Part shown: piece after piece, positions 48,466 through 55,734 of the stretch | How positions within the stretch are numbered: the first letter of the stretch is position 1 | How the letters are laid out: each line of letters starts with the position of its first letter | Virus record (IMG/VR): IMGVR_UViG_3300025154_000068 | Location: 19,035 to 83,034 of that record | DNA: 64,000 nucleotides | Direction: 5' to 3' (one strand) | DNA from: a virus | Position numbers and translations under genes: made by a program | The notes under the pieces: generated by a model | Database searches by the model: none | What the model was told of the DNA's origin: nothing | Seen by the model: only the letters and a program-made list of their open reading frames with translations

Positions 48466-48962
48466 GGCGCCTCCCAAGGAACCAGCTCCGCGGTCTTCCG
48501 CAGGTAGAGCGGGTGGCGTGGATGGCCGCACACTGTGGTCCCTAGGCACATTGGAGGACGGCCGCCGCATCCGAGCACTGCCGCAACCGCCCTCGCTCGT
48601 TCCCGCGCCTCTGGAAATGCGCCCCACCCAACAACGAGCACATTCGCGCGATCCGCCGCCGCGAATATCGCCTCGTCGTTACCCTCACCAACTGGGTCCG
48701 GATCGGTCAGCAACACCTTCGGATCCGGCGACACGATCGCGAAGAGATTGACGACCTCGAGGCCACCGCATCCCCACGCACGCGCAAACCCAACGCACCT
48801 GCGCAACGTCGGATCGAGCTCCGTCTCATTCGCGGTTGACGGGTTCAACATGCAGAAGCACGCGGGCTTCGCGTCGCTCCACCGTCGCCAGAGTCGGTAC
48901 CGGTACCGGCGATCGGCGGAGAAGTCAGCGCCAGCGTCTGTGCCGAACAGGGGGAGCGTCAT
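48462..48962 (-). CDS. DUF1643 protein (166 aa)
   Basis: The product starts MTLPLFGTDAGADFSADRRY and shows ACFCMLNPSTANETELDPTL, RRCVGFARAWGCGGLEVVNL, FAIVSPDPKVLL and VVGWGAFPEARERA. This is the signature 'MLNPSTAD...DPT' of DUF1643, found in phages and near DNA-modification genes. No activity is established. It lies between two methyltransferase genes with ATGA overlaps. Confidence 0.85.
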   Translation of the reverse strand: MTLPLFGTDAGADFSADRRYRYRLWRRWSDAKPACFCMLNPSTANETELDPTLRRCVGFARAWGCGGLEVVNLFAIVSPDPKVLLTDPDPVGEGNDEAIFAAADRANVLVVGWGAFPEARERARAVAAVLGCGGRPPMCLGTTVCGHPRHPLYLRKTAELVPWEAP

Positions 48963-50572
48963 CGTTCCCCCAACGACGCGACGACTTCGGCCGGAGCAAC
49001 CCAGACCTGTCCGGTCCCGGATAGTGCCCACGTCTCAAGCGACGCCTGCGTCAGCGCGACGAGCATCTGCTCCGCGATCGCGCGCGCAGCTCCGACCGGC
49101 ACAGCATTCCCGATGCGCTCACGCCACGCGCTGGTCTTCGATCCCGCGAGCTGCAGCGGCCGGCCCTTCCATTCGGCGGGGAGGCCTTGGAGCACGGCGA
49201 GCTCGAGCGTGGTGAGCGGCCGATGCCACGTGCCGTCCGCAGCCACGATGAGAGGGGGCGGCGGTGGCTTGCGAGCGTCCTCAACCTTGAGCGAGAGCGC
49301 CTCCTGCCAGGTCATCACCCCACGGCGACGGGGGTCGGCCACGGAGTAGGCGCCCTGCCCTGGATGCGACCCGCCCGCAACCGTCGGACTCGATTCGTTC
49401 CAGCGAAGAACGCCGTAGCCGTGGTCGTACGCGGTACGGACTCGGGGGTCGGCCACGGCGCCAGCGGAGCAATGCCCCACCCGGCCCGACTGCCCCGTCA
49501 CGGCTGGGCTTGGGTCGGACCAGCGCACCACGCCCATCGTTCCGCGCCGCGGCGTGTGGTCGAGGGTGACGCGTGGATCGGCAACCGCGAACCTGCCGTT
49601 GTCCACGCATGCACTGCCCGTTACCGTTCCCGCGGGCTCATCCCATAACGAGACGCCGTACGATCCGCTCCGCGGTTCACACCCCAACCGAGGATCGGCG
49701 ACCGCGGTCGGGCCGTTGCTACCGCTCCCGGCGACTGTCGCTGAGGGTTCGTCCCACCGGCCCACATGGTGGCGGCGGAAGACCTCGCGGCGTGGTTGCC
49801 CGTCCTCCAGCACTCCCTCGAGGTCGCGCCAGTCTCCACCGGCTGGGATGAGCGCAAGGCGGAGCCAGTTCAACCACGAGAGTCGTGGCAGCTTGTGCAT
49901 CGGACCGCCTTCGTCGCCGCCTGGAATGGGGAGCTGCTCGAGCACCTCGCCGCATGCGCGCACCCGCAGCTTCGGAGGTTGGTAGAGCAGCGGGGGTACC
50001 TTCCCCGGGTGTCGCGCGACGAGCAGGTACCGACGACGATGTTGGGCGAGGCCGCCGAGCTCGCCGCAGTCATGCGACCCGGCGTGGAAGACGTAACCCG
50101 CGGCCCGTAGCATCTTGCGAACGCGACGGAGAAGGCCAGCGCCCCGGGTGGCGATGCGGGGGACGTTCTCGAGCAGGACGAGTCCCGGGGGATCGGCGCC
50201 CCACGCGTCGAGCATGAGCTTGACGAACTGGACCACCAGCCGGTTCATCGCCTGGTACTTCGACGACCGAGCCGCGGCCTTCGACAGAAGCCCCGAGAAG
50301 CCCTTGCACGGCGGACTCATGAACACGACGTCGGGCGCGCGCTCCCCCGCGAAGTCGCGGAGCTGCTCGACGGTCATGGTCGCGATGTCCGTGCACAGCG
50401 CTGGCGAATCGGTGAGGTAGACGAAGTCCTTGCAGCTCGAAGGGTCGTTGTCGATCCCGCCGATGGCTCGGAACTGGGCATCGACACCGAGCAGCTTGAC
50501 TTGCGCATCGAGGAACCCGCGGGCGCCACCACCCAACCCGCAGAACGGAAACAGCGCGGTGAAGGTCAGCAT
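48959..50572 (-). CDS. DNA cytosine-5 methyltransferase with repeated recognition region (537 aa)
   Basis: Motif I is FPFCGLGGGARGF. Motif IV is SPPCKGFSG with catalytic Cys89. Motif VI is LLENVPRI and motif VIII is AQHRRRYLLVARH; motifs IX/X are in the C-terminal TTLELAVLQGLPAEWKG and IGNAVPVGAARAIAEQM. The region between VIII and IX (about residues 255-405) has four related units of about 40 residues: W-(D/S/N)-(E/D)-P/S-S-x-T/A-V ... VADPR. It makes 5-methylcytosine. The repeats could give several recognition specificities. Confidence 0.9.
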   Translation of the reverse strand: MLTFTALFPFCGLGGGARGFLDAQVKLLGVDAQFRAIGGIDNDPSSCKDFVYLTDSPALCTDIATMTVEQLRDFAGERAPDVVFMSPPCKGFSGLLSKAAARSSKYQAMNRLVVQFVKLMLDAWGADPPGLVLLENVPRIATRGAGLLRRVRKMLRAAGYVFHAGSHDCGELGGLAQHRRRYLLVARHPGKVPPLLYQPPKLRVRACGEVLEQLPIPGGDEGGPMHKLPRLSWLNWLRLALIPAGGDWRDLEGVLEDGQPRREVFRRHHVGRWDEPSATVAGSGSNGPTAVADPRLGCEPRSGSYGVSLWDEPAGTVTGSACVDNGRFAVADPRVTLDHTPRRGTMGVVRWSDPSPAVTGQSGRVGHCSAGAVADPRVRTAYDHGYGVLRWNESSPTVAGGSHPGQGAYSVADPRRRGVMTWQEALSLKVEDARKPPPPPLIVAADGTWHRPLTTLELAVLQGLPAEWKGRPLQLAGSKTSAWRERIGNAVPVGAARAIAEQMLVALTQASLETWALSGTGQVWVAPAEVVASLGER

Positions 50573-51945
50573 CGCCCCTCCGCCGCCCTGAGCTGCTCGG
50601 ACATGTTCCGCGGGTCGCCGATGAGCTGAGGCATGCGCGGCCCCCAGGGCGTCCAGGCCCTGGCTATCTCCAGATCCAGAAGCGCATCGTGGCCCACGTG
50701 AGTGGGCCGGACGTCGTCGAAATCATCAACGATGACAACCGCATACAAGTCGTGGCAATCTATGCCGCCCTTGCATTGCCGATCGTCGGATACGCCGGCC
50801 AGTAAAGCGGATTCGTTCGCGGCTTGAACCACGAGCGGCAGGAGTTGACCCAACGTGTCCACGCTCTCCAGGGCCATGCGATCGAGATGCCCTTCGGCGA
50901 GGTGGGCGTAGCGCTCCGTCTGCTTCAACGACGAGTGCCCGAGAAAGTCCCGGACCTCGATCATGGTGGGCGGCTTGCCGAAGTACCCGCTAACGAGCGC
51001 CGACGCCGCGGTGTGCCTCAGGTCATGCGGGCGAACGCGTCGGGTGATGCCGGCCTTCTCGAGCACCGTACGCCACACGCGGTCAAACCACTTGCCGTAG
51101 TAGCCGCCGAATGGGCCTGGGAAGGCGAGACCCTTGGGGTTGCGGCTAGTGTGCTCGGGCATCACCAAAGTCGTCCACACCTCCCATCCACGCGCCGCAA
51201 GCGGCATCCACGGCAGGATGCGCACCTTCTTGTTCTTCGTGGGCCCGTCGTTCTCCGACCCGAAGCGGATGACGATCCCGTCTGGCCTGACATCGGCCAG
51301 GTGGAGCGCCAGCCATTCCCATCGACGCAGGCCGGTGCCGACGAGAAAGGCTACGATCGCACGGTCGCGCGCCATGATGCTGTCGTTGCCGATGATGGAT
51401 CGCAGCTCGCCCATCGTGAGAAACGTCCACGCGTCGTCAGCCTTCCACCCTCGAGGCATGCTGACACGATGGGTCGGGTCGACCTGAATCATCTCGCGGT
51501 CGAGCGCGTACCGAAACACCTGCGTTACGACGGACAGATCAAGAGCTGTGGTGTTGCGCGAATACCCGTCGCCGTCGCTCCACTGCGCAAAGCGCGTATC
51601 CAGCCACAGCAGCAGATCGCGGCGAGCGATGGTGTCGATGGGCAGACGCGTCCACCGTTCCTTCGACACGCGCCCCACTGCTCCGCCGTAGGACCGAGAG
51701 AGACGGTCCTTGTTTGGGAGCGAATCGAACCACCGGTGCGCCACGGTCGACCACGTGTCACCGTCGATGGGCAGGATGCCGTCCTGCTGGTGGACGGCAA
51801 TTGCGGCGTCCAGGATGCGCTCTGCGGCCTCGTAGGTCGGCTGCGGGTCGAGGGGCTTTCGCCCCATGCAACGAGGCATCCTGGGGCGATAGACTCCGCG
51901 GTCCAGTACGATCGTTCCGGTCCCCGGCTTCCTCCTGCTGGTCAT
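50566..51945 (-). CDS. Tyrosine recombinase/integrase (459 aa)
   Basis: The catalytic set is visible: Arg207 (VGTGLRRWEW), Lys near 239, His307 and Arg310 (RPHDLRHTAASAL), His337 (FLGHSSLKQ) and Tyr346 (TERYAHLA). The N-terminal arm/core-binding domain fills residues 1-170. It should integrate and excise the phage. Beyond residue 360 there is an extra tail of about 100 residues (SALLAGVSDDRQCKGGIDC ...). It is unusual for an integrase to sit inside the leftward early operon and overlap the methyltransferase start. Confidence 0.92.
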   Translation of the reverse strand: MTSRRKPGTGTIVLDRGVYRPRMPRCMGRKPLDPQPTYEAAERILDAAIAVHQQDGILPIDGDTWSTVAHRWFDSLPNKDRLSRSYGGAVGRVSKERWTRLPIDTIARRDLLLWLDTRFAQWSDGDGYSRNTTALDLSVVTQVFRYALDREMIQVDPTHRVSMPRGWKADDAWTFLTMGELRSIIGNDSIMARDRAIVAFLVGTGLRRWEWLALHLADVRPDGIVIRFGSENDGPTKNKKVRILPWMPLAARGWEVWTTLVMPEHTSRNPKGLAFPGPFGGYYGKWFDRVWRTVLEKAGITRRVRPHDLRHTAASALVSGYFGKPPTMIEVRDFLGHSSLKQTERYAHLAEGHLDRMALESVDTLGQLLPLVVQAANESALLAGVSDDRQCKGGIDCHDLYAVVIVDDFDDVRPTHVGHDALLDLEIARAWTPWGPRMPQLIGDPRNMSEQLRAAEGRC

Positions 51946-52130
51946 CCGAGCTTCCTCCTTCGCATCATGCTGCGGGCTTCCTGCATCGCCTCTTCCGACG
52001 CTTCGACCTTCGCCGAACGCGGCTTGCGGGGGCCAGGCGCCTTGGCCGACTCCTCGATGATGTCGGCGAGCTCGTCGGCGAATGCGGCCGCGGCACGACG
52101 AATCCTGGTCCTCATCTCCTGGCGGTTCAC
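51942..52130 (-). CDS. Small basic protein (62 aa)
   Basis: GTG at 52130 overlaps the DUF1937 stop (GTGA). The product reads VNRQEMRTRIRRAAAAFADE, LADIIEESAKAPGPRKPRSA and MQEARSMMRRRKLG. It is helical and basic, possibly DNA binding and perhaps an excisionase-type helper from its place next to the integrase. No motif proves that. Confidence 0.6.
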   Translation of the reverse strand: MNRQEMRTRIRRAAAAFADELADIIEESAKAPGPRKPRSAKVEASEEAMQEARSMMRRRKLG

Positions 52131-52507
52131 CACATCACCTCGTCCGGGCCGTCCGGGTCGTGGTCTACGACCTCGAGCGTCTCTGGAAACACCCACCGCA
52201 CAGGCTTGCCGCACTTACGAGCGTAGGCGACCTCCTTCGTGACGCCATCGGACCCGCGCCATCCGTCGAGCATGCACACCCAGACCTCAGCGCATCCGTC
52301 GATGAGCGCGTGGTCGTACGCTTGCCACCATCCGAAGCCGCCTGGCAATCCGCCGCGGACCGCGATCGGGTGGGTGTGAGCGATCGGTGACAGCACGTGA
52401 TGCCCTGCCAGCAGAAGGCGGCCGGCCACGTCGCAGACGGCTTCGAAGCGTTGCACTTCGACGGCGGGATCGTCGTGCGTGTAGGGGCTTGCGAGGTAGG
52501 CTAACAC
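52127..52507 (-). CDS. DUF1937 nucleoside-deoxyribosyltransferase-like protein (126 aa)
   Basis: The product reads MLAYLASPYTHDDPAVEVQR, LSPIAHTHPIAVRGG, DHALIDGCAEVWVCMLDGWR and SDGVTKEVAYARKCGKPVRW. This is the DUF1937 family, related to nucleoside 2-deoxyribosyltransferases. It may act in nucleotide metabolism. Overlaps with neighbours show operon membership. Confidence 0.85.
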   Translation of the reverse strand: MLAYLASPYTHDDPAVEVQRFEAVCDVAGRLLLAGHHVLSPIAHTHPIAVRGGLPGGFGWWQAYDHALIDGCAEVWVCMLDGWRGSDGVTKEVAYARKCGKPVRWVFPETLEVVDHDPDGPDEVMW

Positions 52508-52791
52508 TGGGTCGCCTCCGCAATTGCAGCCTTGAGCCCACGAATCTCTCGCACCACATCGGTGAGCGTCATCGAGCCTTCAAGCCCAGCGACGTGGTGG
52601 TCGACGGCGCGGTGCAGCGCGGACTCCAGCGAACCGAAGTATCCGACCGCGCGCCACACCTCTTCCCCGGCGCGAACCGAAGGCTTGCCAGAAACGCTGG
52701 TCTCGCCGATGGTGTGTAGACGCTGCAGGATAAACTCAGCCTTGCCCGGGCTGGTCTCGACCCGCAGGTCCTTGGTGAGCGTCAGTATCAC
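52501..52791 (-). CDS. Hypothetical early protein (96 aa)
   Basis: GTG at 52791 overlaps the previous stop. The product reads VILTLTKDLRVETSPGKAEF, ILQRLHTIGETSVSGKP and a C-terminal helix (MTLTDVVREIRGLKAAIAEA). It resembles small phage early proteins of about 90 residues carrying a beta-hairpin. No function is known. Confidence 0.65.
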   Translation of the reverse strand: MILTLTKDLRVETSPGKAEFILQRLHTIGETSVSGKPSVRAGEEVWRAVGYFGSLESALHRAVDHHVAGLEGSMTLTDVVREIRGLKAAIAEATQC

Positions 52792-53048
52792 TTCGCCCTC
52801 CGAATCTTCGTAACGACGCCGCTTGAATCCGTGGCAGCGGCAACCGCGCGCTCGACGTCCTCGTCTCCGAGGTCCGCAACCATCGAGGCGATTTCATCGT
52901 CGATCGTGTCGATCGCTTCCTTCTCCTCGGTCATGACGCGCTTGCGCTCGGACTTGTGCCAGGCGCGGAGCTGGAGCTTCTGCACGAGCTGAGCGAACCG
53001 ATCGGCACGCTCTTCGTCGGTGAGGTGGAATAGTCGCATTTGTGCCAT
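52788..53048 (-). CDS. Hypothetical helical protein (86 aa)
   Basis: The product starts MAQMRLFHLTDEERADRFAQ and is strongly helical and charged (EEKEAIDTIDDEIASMVADL). It ends with a basic tail. It is coupled to the following gene by GTGA. No family is recognised. Confidence 0.6.
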   Translation of the reverse strand: MAQMRLFHLTDEERADRFAQLVQKLQLRAWHKSERKRVMTEEKEAIDTIDDEIASMVADLGDEDVERAVAAATDSSGVVTKIRRAK

Positions 53049-53059
53049 CTAGATAAGCC

Positions 53060-53227
53060 TCATGCATGGTCGAGAATGCGGAAAATGCTGAACTCGGTGA
53101 GCGTCGCGAGCAGGGCGCCGTCGCTCACTCGGCGCATCTCCGAACCGACCGGGCACTGACGCAGCCTGGAGAACCCGTCGCGGCCGCAGATCGCGAGGCG
53201 CTTGCCTTCGTGGACGATGATGTACAT
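53060..53227 (-). CDS. Small beta protein (55 aa)
   Basis: The ATG at 53227 overlaps the HTH gene stop (TGATG). The product reads MYIIVHEGKRLAICGRDGFS and ends LLATLTEFSIFRILDHA. It is a compact beta-rich domain. No family is recognised. Confidence 0.6.
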   Translation of the reverse strand: MYIIVHEGKRLAICGRDGFSRLRQCPVGSEMRRVSDGALLATLTEFSIFRILDHA

Positions 53228-53793
53228 CAGCCTTCCTCCCTGGCAAGCTCGTGGCGAAGCGATGCCAGCGCCATCTCGACGTCCGCCAGCTTCTCGGAGA
53301 GGGACTTGCGTTCTTCGGCATCGATGGACCCATCGAGCATGGCAGTGCGCCACTCGGCGGCAACGTCGCCAACCTCCGCGTGCAGGTCGTCCATTAGGTC
53401 ACGCAGCGAGCGAGACCGGTCCGTGATGTGCGAGGCGTACTGAACATGGGACAGGGCCGCCGTCAGCGTTGCCAAGGCCACGTCACGTCCCCTGCGGCTG
53501 GACTCGGCCATGGTCAGCAATCGCCCAAGCGGCACGGTGCGCGGGTGGTCAGCGTCACTCCACCAGGTGGCGAGGTTGCGCGACACGCCAGCAGCGTCAG
53601 CAGCTGCACGCTGGCTCATTCCAGCTGCGCCCAGGGCGATCGCAAACGCCCTCGACGCAACGCCTTTGCACTGGGCTACCGCGTAGTCAGACGCACGCCT
53701 CGGCTTGGCCACTGACGGGCCTGGCGCCTGGGTCGTATCCTTTCCAGCATGGTTGGCGTTGCATTCATCCCGAATCGTTGCTACGTTCTGCAT
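53227..53793 (-). CDS. HTH regulator (188 aa)
   Basis: The ATG at 53793 lies 9 bases after GGAGG. The helix-turn-helix is MSQRAAADAAGVSRNLATWW (about residues 59-80), preceded by an N-terminal Ala-rich segment and followed by a long helical C-terminal region (ERKSLSEKLADVEMALASLR). It is probably a regulator or accessory factor of early genes. It heads a run of small genes toward the integrase. Confidence 0.65.
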   Translation of the reverse strand: MQNVATIRDECNANHAGKDTTQAPGPSVAKPRRASDYAVAQCKGVASRAFAIALGAAGMSQRAAADAAGVSRNLATWWSDADHPRTVPLGRLLTMAESSRRGRDVALATLTAALSHVQYASHITDRSRSLRDLMDDLHAEVGDVAAEWRTAMLDGSIDAEERKSLSEKLADVEMALASLRHELAREEG

Positions 53794-53844
53794 TGCAATC
53801 AACCTCCGTGTGTGCCCGGGTACCAGCCGGGCACATTCGTTTTG

Positions 53845-54216
53845 TCAGGCGACCTCGGTCGGCGTGATCCAGAGCCTCGCTGGTCCGAAGTCGAAGCCTC
53901 GATCCGATGCGAAGGTTGCGAACTCCGCCCATGTCTTTTCGGCGTGCGCGATGCTCGACTTGAACGGCTCCGACGACTCGATCTCATCGAGAGGCATGGC
54001 CGTCTCGAGGAAGTCAGGGCACCCCAGCGCGTAGAACCCTACAAGGAAGCGCCCGTCCTCGTAGGGGAACTCAACACATTCGGCCTGCCCCCATCCTCGA
54101 TTCTTGCCCGACTTTCGCCACGCCTCGGAGAGGTCTTCCATCTTCTCCCATGCGGCTTCGGGGTCGGCATCCGCGTACTCAACCCCAACCAACAACGCCA
54201 ACGTCATCTGTCCCAT
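53845..54216 (-). CDS. Hypothetical protein (123 aa)
   Basis: GGGAGG precedes the ATG at 54216. The product reads MGQMTLALLVGVEYADADPE, CVEFPYEDGRFLVGFYALG and FDFGPARLWITPTEVA. It is a soluble acidic alpha/beta protein, possibly ligand-binding. No family is recognised. Confidence 0.65.
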   Translation of the reverse strand: MGQMTLALLVGVEYADADPEAAWEKMEDLSEAWRKSGKNRGWGQAECVEFPYEDGRFLVGFYALGCPDFLETAMPLDEIESSEPFKSSIAHAEKTWAEFATFASDRGFDFGPARLWITPTEVA

Positions 54217-54228
54217 CGTGTTCCTCCC

Positions 54229-54396
54229 TCAGTTCTCGCGGCCAGCCAGCGGCCTACGCAGCTCCCACTGCACCAGAGTCATCGCGAGCACCAAGCCCCA
54301 CCGAGTGACCGGGATGCGGCCGTGGTAGAGGATGTTCTGCGACATCACGAGCACGACCTCAGCGTGGGTGGGCAGGTGGCGATCGGTGGCGAGCAT
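54229..54396 (-). CDS. Small hypothetical protein (55 aa)
   Basis: The ATG at 54396 follows GGAGGACACG. The product reads MLATDRHLPTHAEVVLVMSQ, NILYHGRIPVTRWGLVLAMT and ends RRPLAGREN. It contains a moderately hydrophobic middle. Its stop lies 12 bases before the next ATG. No family is recognised. Confidence 0.55.
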   Translation of the reverse strand: MLATDRHLPTHAEVVLVMSQNILYHGRIPVTRWGLVLAMTLVQWELRRPLAGREN

Positions 54397-54477
54397 TCAG
54401 ACGTGTCCTCCGAATGCCGTCTCTCCGGCTGTCACGCCTGGTCTGTTGCCCCGGCGTTCGGGATTCTCTGTAGAGCC

Positions 54478-54618
54478 TGCGGGGTGCCCAGGAGTCGAAC
54501 CTGGCTTGCTCCGCCGTCGGCACTGACTCCCTGGGGTCAGAGAGCCGAGCAGCATGCTGTGAGCCTCCCGTCCGGTGTCTTGCGGCAACGCCCATGTTCC
54601 ACCGGGTGGTTGCACCCC
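54478..54618 (-). other. tRNA-like element: T-arm and acceptor stem, possible attP core
   Basis: On the minus strand CCAGG-TTCGACT-CCTGG forms a perfect T-arm with a 7-base loop, followed by GCACCCC and GCA. A matching 5' acceptor strand GGGGTGC lies at 54618-54612. The 141-base span is too long for a normal tRNA and I find no convincing anticodon arm. It may be the 3' end of a host tRNA carried as attP for the integrase, or a degenerate phage tRNA. The surrounding 54400-54864 region has no supported protein gene. Confidence 0.4.
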
Positions 54619-54864
54619 TACCGTGCTTCCCAGGCAACATTGGGCGGTGTCAGCCGTCGTCCTGGGCCCGTCGTTCAGTCTGGCCGACGGGAAGCGCGTA
54701 GGGTCTACACGCGTCGCGGGCTGTGCTGTGCGACACTGATCACCTCCGTTCTGGTAGATTGTGGATGGCATCGTTGTTTCGCGGTTGATCTCATCGGCCG
54801 TGTGGCCGGCACCTCGAAAGCCCCGGGCCTGGTGGCTGCGGGGCTGGTACGGACGCTGGGGAGG

Positions 54865-55104
54865 TTAGGGAGGACTCTTTCTCATCTCCGCATGCGCGGG
54901 GCAGTAGTCACGGTCGGGGCCCACGTTCGTTGCGCATCGCGAGCACATCGGGCGGTCGCAAGTCTGGCCCTCCTTTGGCCCGCGCAACGGCCAGTCACAC
55001 AGCAGGGTTGCGACTCGGCCGCACTTGCATCGCGTCTTGGGGCCTCGACTGCACGCGATACCAATCACGGAACCATCAGCGGACTTGAATGGGACACAGG
55101 GCAT
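54865..55104 (-). CDS. Cys-rich zinc-finger protein (79 aa)
   Basis: The product starts MPCVPFKSADGSVIGIACSR. It carries CKCGRVATLLCDWPL, then CDRPMCSRCATNVGPDRDYC with a final PAHAE. The CxC...C...C..C..C...CxxH set should bind one or two zinc ions. I recall this pattern from small phage proteins of unknown role. It follows the membrane protein gene without a gap. Confidence 0.7.
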   Translation of the reverse strand: MPCVPFKSADGSVIGIACSRGPKTRCKCGRVATLLCDWPLRGPKEGQTCDRPMCSRCATNVGPDRDYCPAHAEMRKSPP

Positions 55105-55290
55105 CTACTTGTCCTCCGCGCACACGATCGACCAGCCGCACGACTGGACGGGGTTCGGATCACACGCGGCCTTGCAGTCGCTGGCGCGGTAGGTGCCAAC
55201 AACCACTGCCGCAACGGCAGCCACTACGACGATAAGCACCACGCCGATGAGTCCGGGCCCAACGTCAAACTGGGTATCCCGAAGATGCAT
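55105..55290 (-). CDS. Small membrane protein (61 aa)
   Basis: The product starts MHLRDTQFDVGPGLIGVVLI, with one hydrophobic helix (LIGVVLIVVVAAVAAVVVG). A short domain with four cysteines (CKAACDPNPVQSCGWSIVC) follows. It is probably an inner-membrane protein with a disulfide-bonded outer part. The function is unknown. Confidence 0.65.
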   Translation of the reverse strand: MHLRDTQFDVGPGLIGVVLIVVVAAVAAVVVGTYRASDCKAACDPNPVQSCGWSIVCAEDK

Positions 55291-55401
55291 CTACACAGCC
55301 CTCCGAAGCCAGAACAGGCGCCCCACAAGGCGGCACCAATCGCCTCGAGCGTCGAGAAAGACCGGGTGGCGGTAGCCCTTGGGCATGAGGCGGAGTCGCA
55401 T
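55291..55401 (-). CDS. Small hypothetical protein (36 aa)
   Basis: ATG at 55401 follows the upstream TGA directly (TGAATG), and the TAG at 55293-55291 is followed at once by the next ATG. The product reads MRLRLMPKGYRHPVFLDARG and ends VGRLFWLRRAV. Gapless coupling on both sides is the main evidence. The role is unknown. Confidence 0.55.
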   Translation of the reverse strand: MRLRLMPKGYRHPVFLDARGDWCRLVGRLFWLRRAV

Positions 55402-55731
55402 TCAGGCACCTACCGATCGGATTGGTCTGTCCAGCCATGCCAACAGGTCATCGGTTTTCACGGTGTACCGGCTTCCAGGCTTCCGTTCGCCAGCCTCAAG
55501 CGGTCCTGGTCCCCACGCGTCAGAGAGGATCTGGCCCACGGTACGACCGGAGGTTGCGGACTCGACGGCGAGCACGCGCTGTGCGCGACGCTGGAAGCGC
55601 TCGATGGTGCCGCGCGCTACCGGGTTGCCCACTTCATCGAGGTCCAGTTCCGCGAACCAACTGAGCATCGCCGAGATGTTCATGCACAGCTCGCCCTCGA
55701 CCTCGAAGATTTTCTCTGGTTCGGATGGCAT
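55402..55731 (-). CDS. Hypothetical protein (109 aa)
   Basis: The product reads MPSEPEKIFEVEGELCMNIS, AMLSWFAELDLDEVGNPVAR, GRTVGQILSDAWGPGPLEAG and a C-terminal KTDDLLAWLDRPI. The layout (two helical parts and a small beta segment) is unassigned. It follows the GHKL ATPase by 3 bases, so a joint function is possible. Confidence 0.6.
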   Translation of the reverse strand: MPSEPEKIFEVEGELCMNISAMLSWFAELDLDEVGNPVARGTIERFQRRAQRVLAVESATSGRTVGQILSDAWGPGPLEAGERKPGSRYTVKTDDLLAWLDRPIRSVGA

Positions 55732-55734
55732 GGT

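Noticed and set aside
50566-51945. Mu-type transposition as the integration route
   Set aside because: Head genes are Mu-like, but no transposase with a DDE domain or MuB-like ATPase is found; the tyrosine recombinase is the only integration enzyme visible.
54397-54771. 124-codon minus-strand ORF over the tRNA-like element
   Set aside because: Proline/arginine/glycine-rich sequence with no hydrophobic core; it merely spans the RNA-like hairpins, and the tiny gene after it has its own ribosome site.
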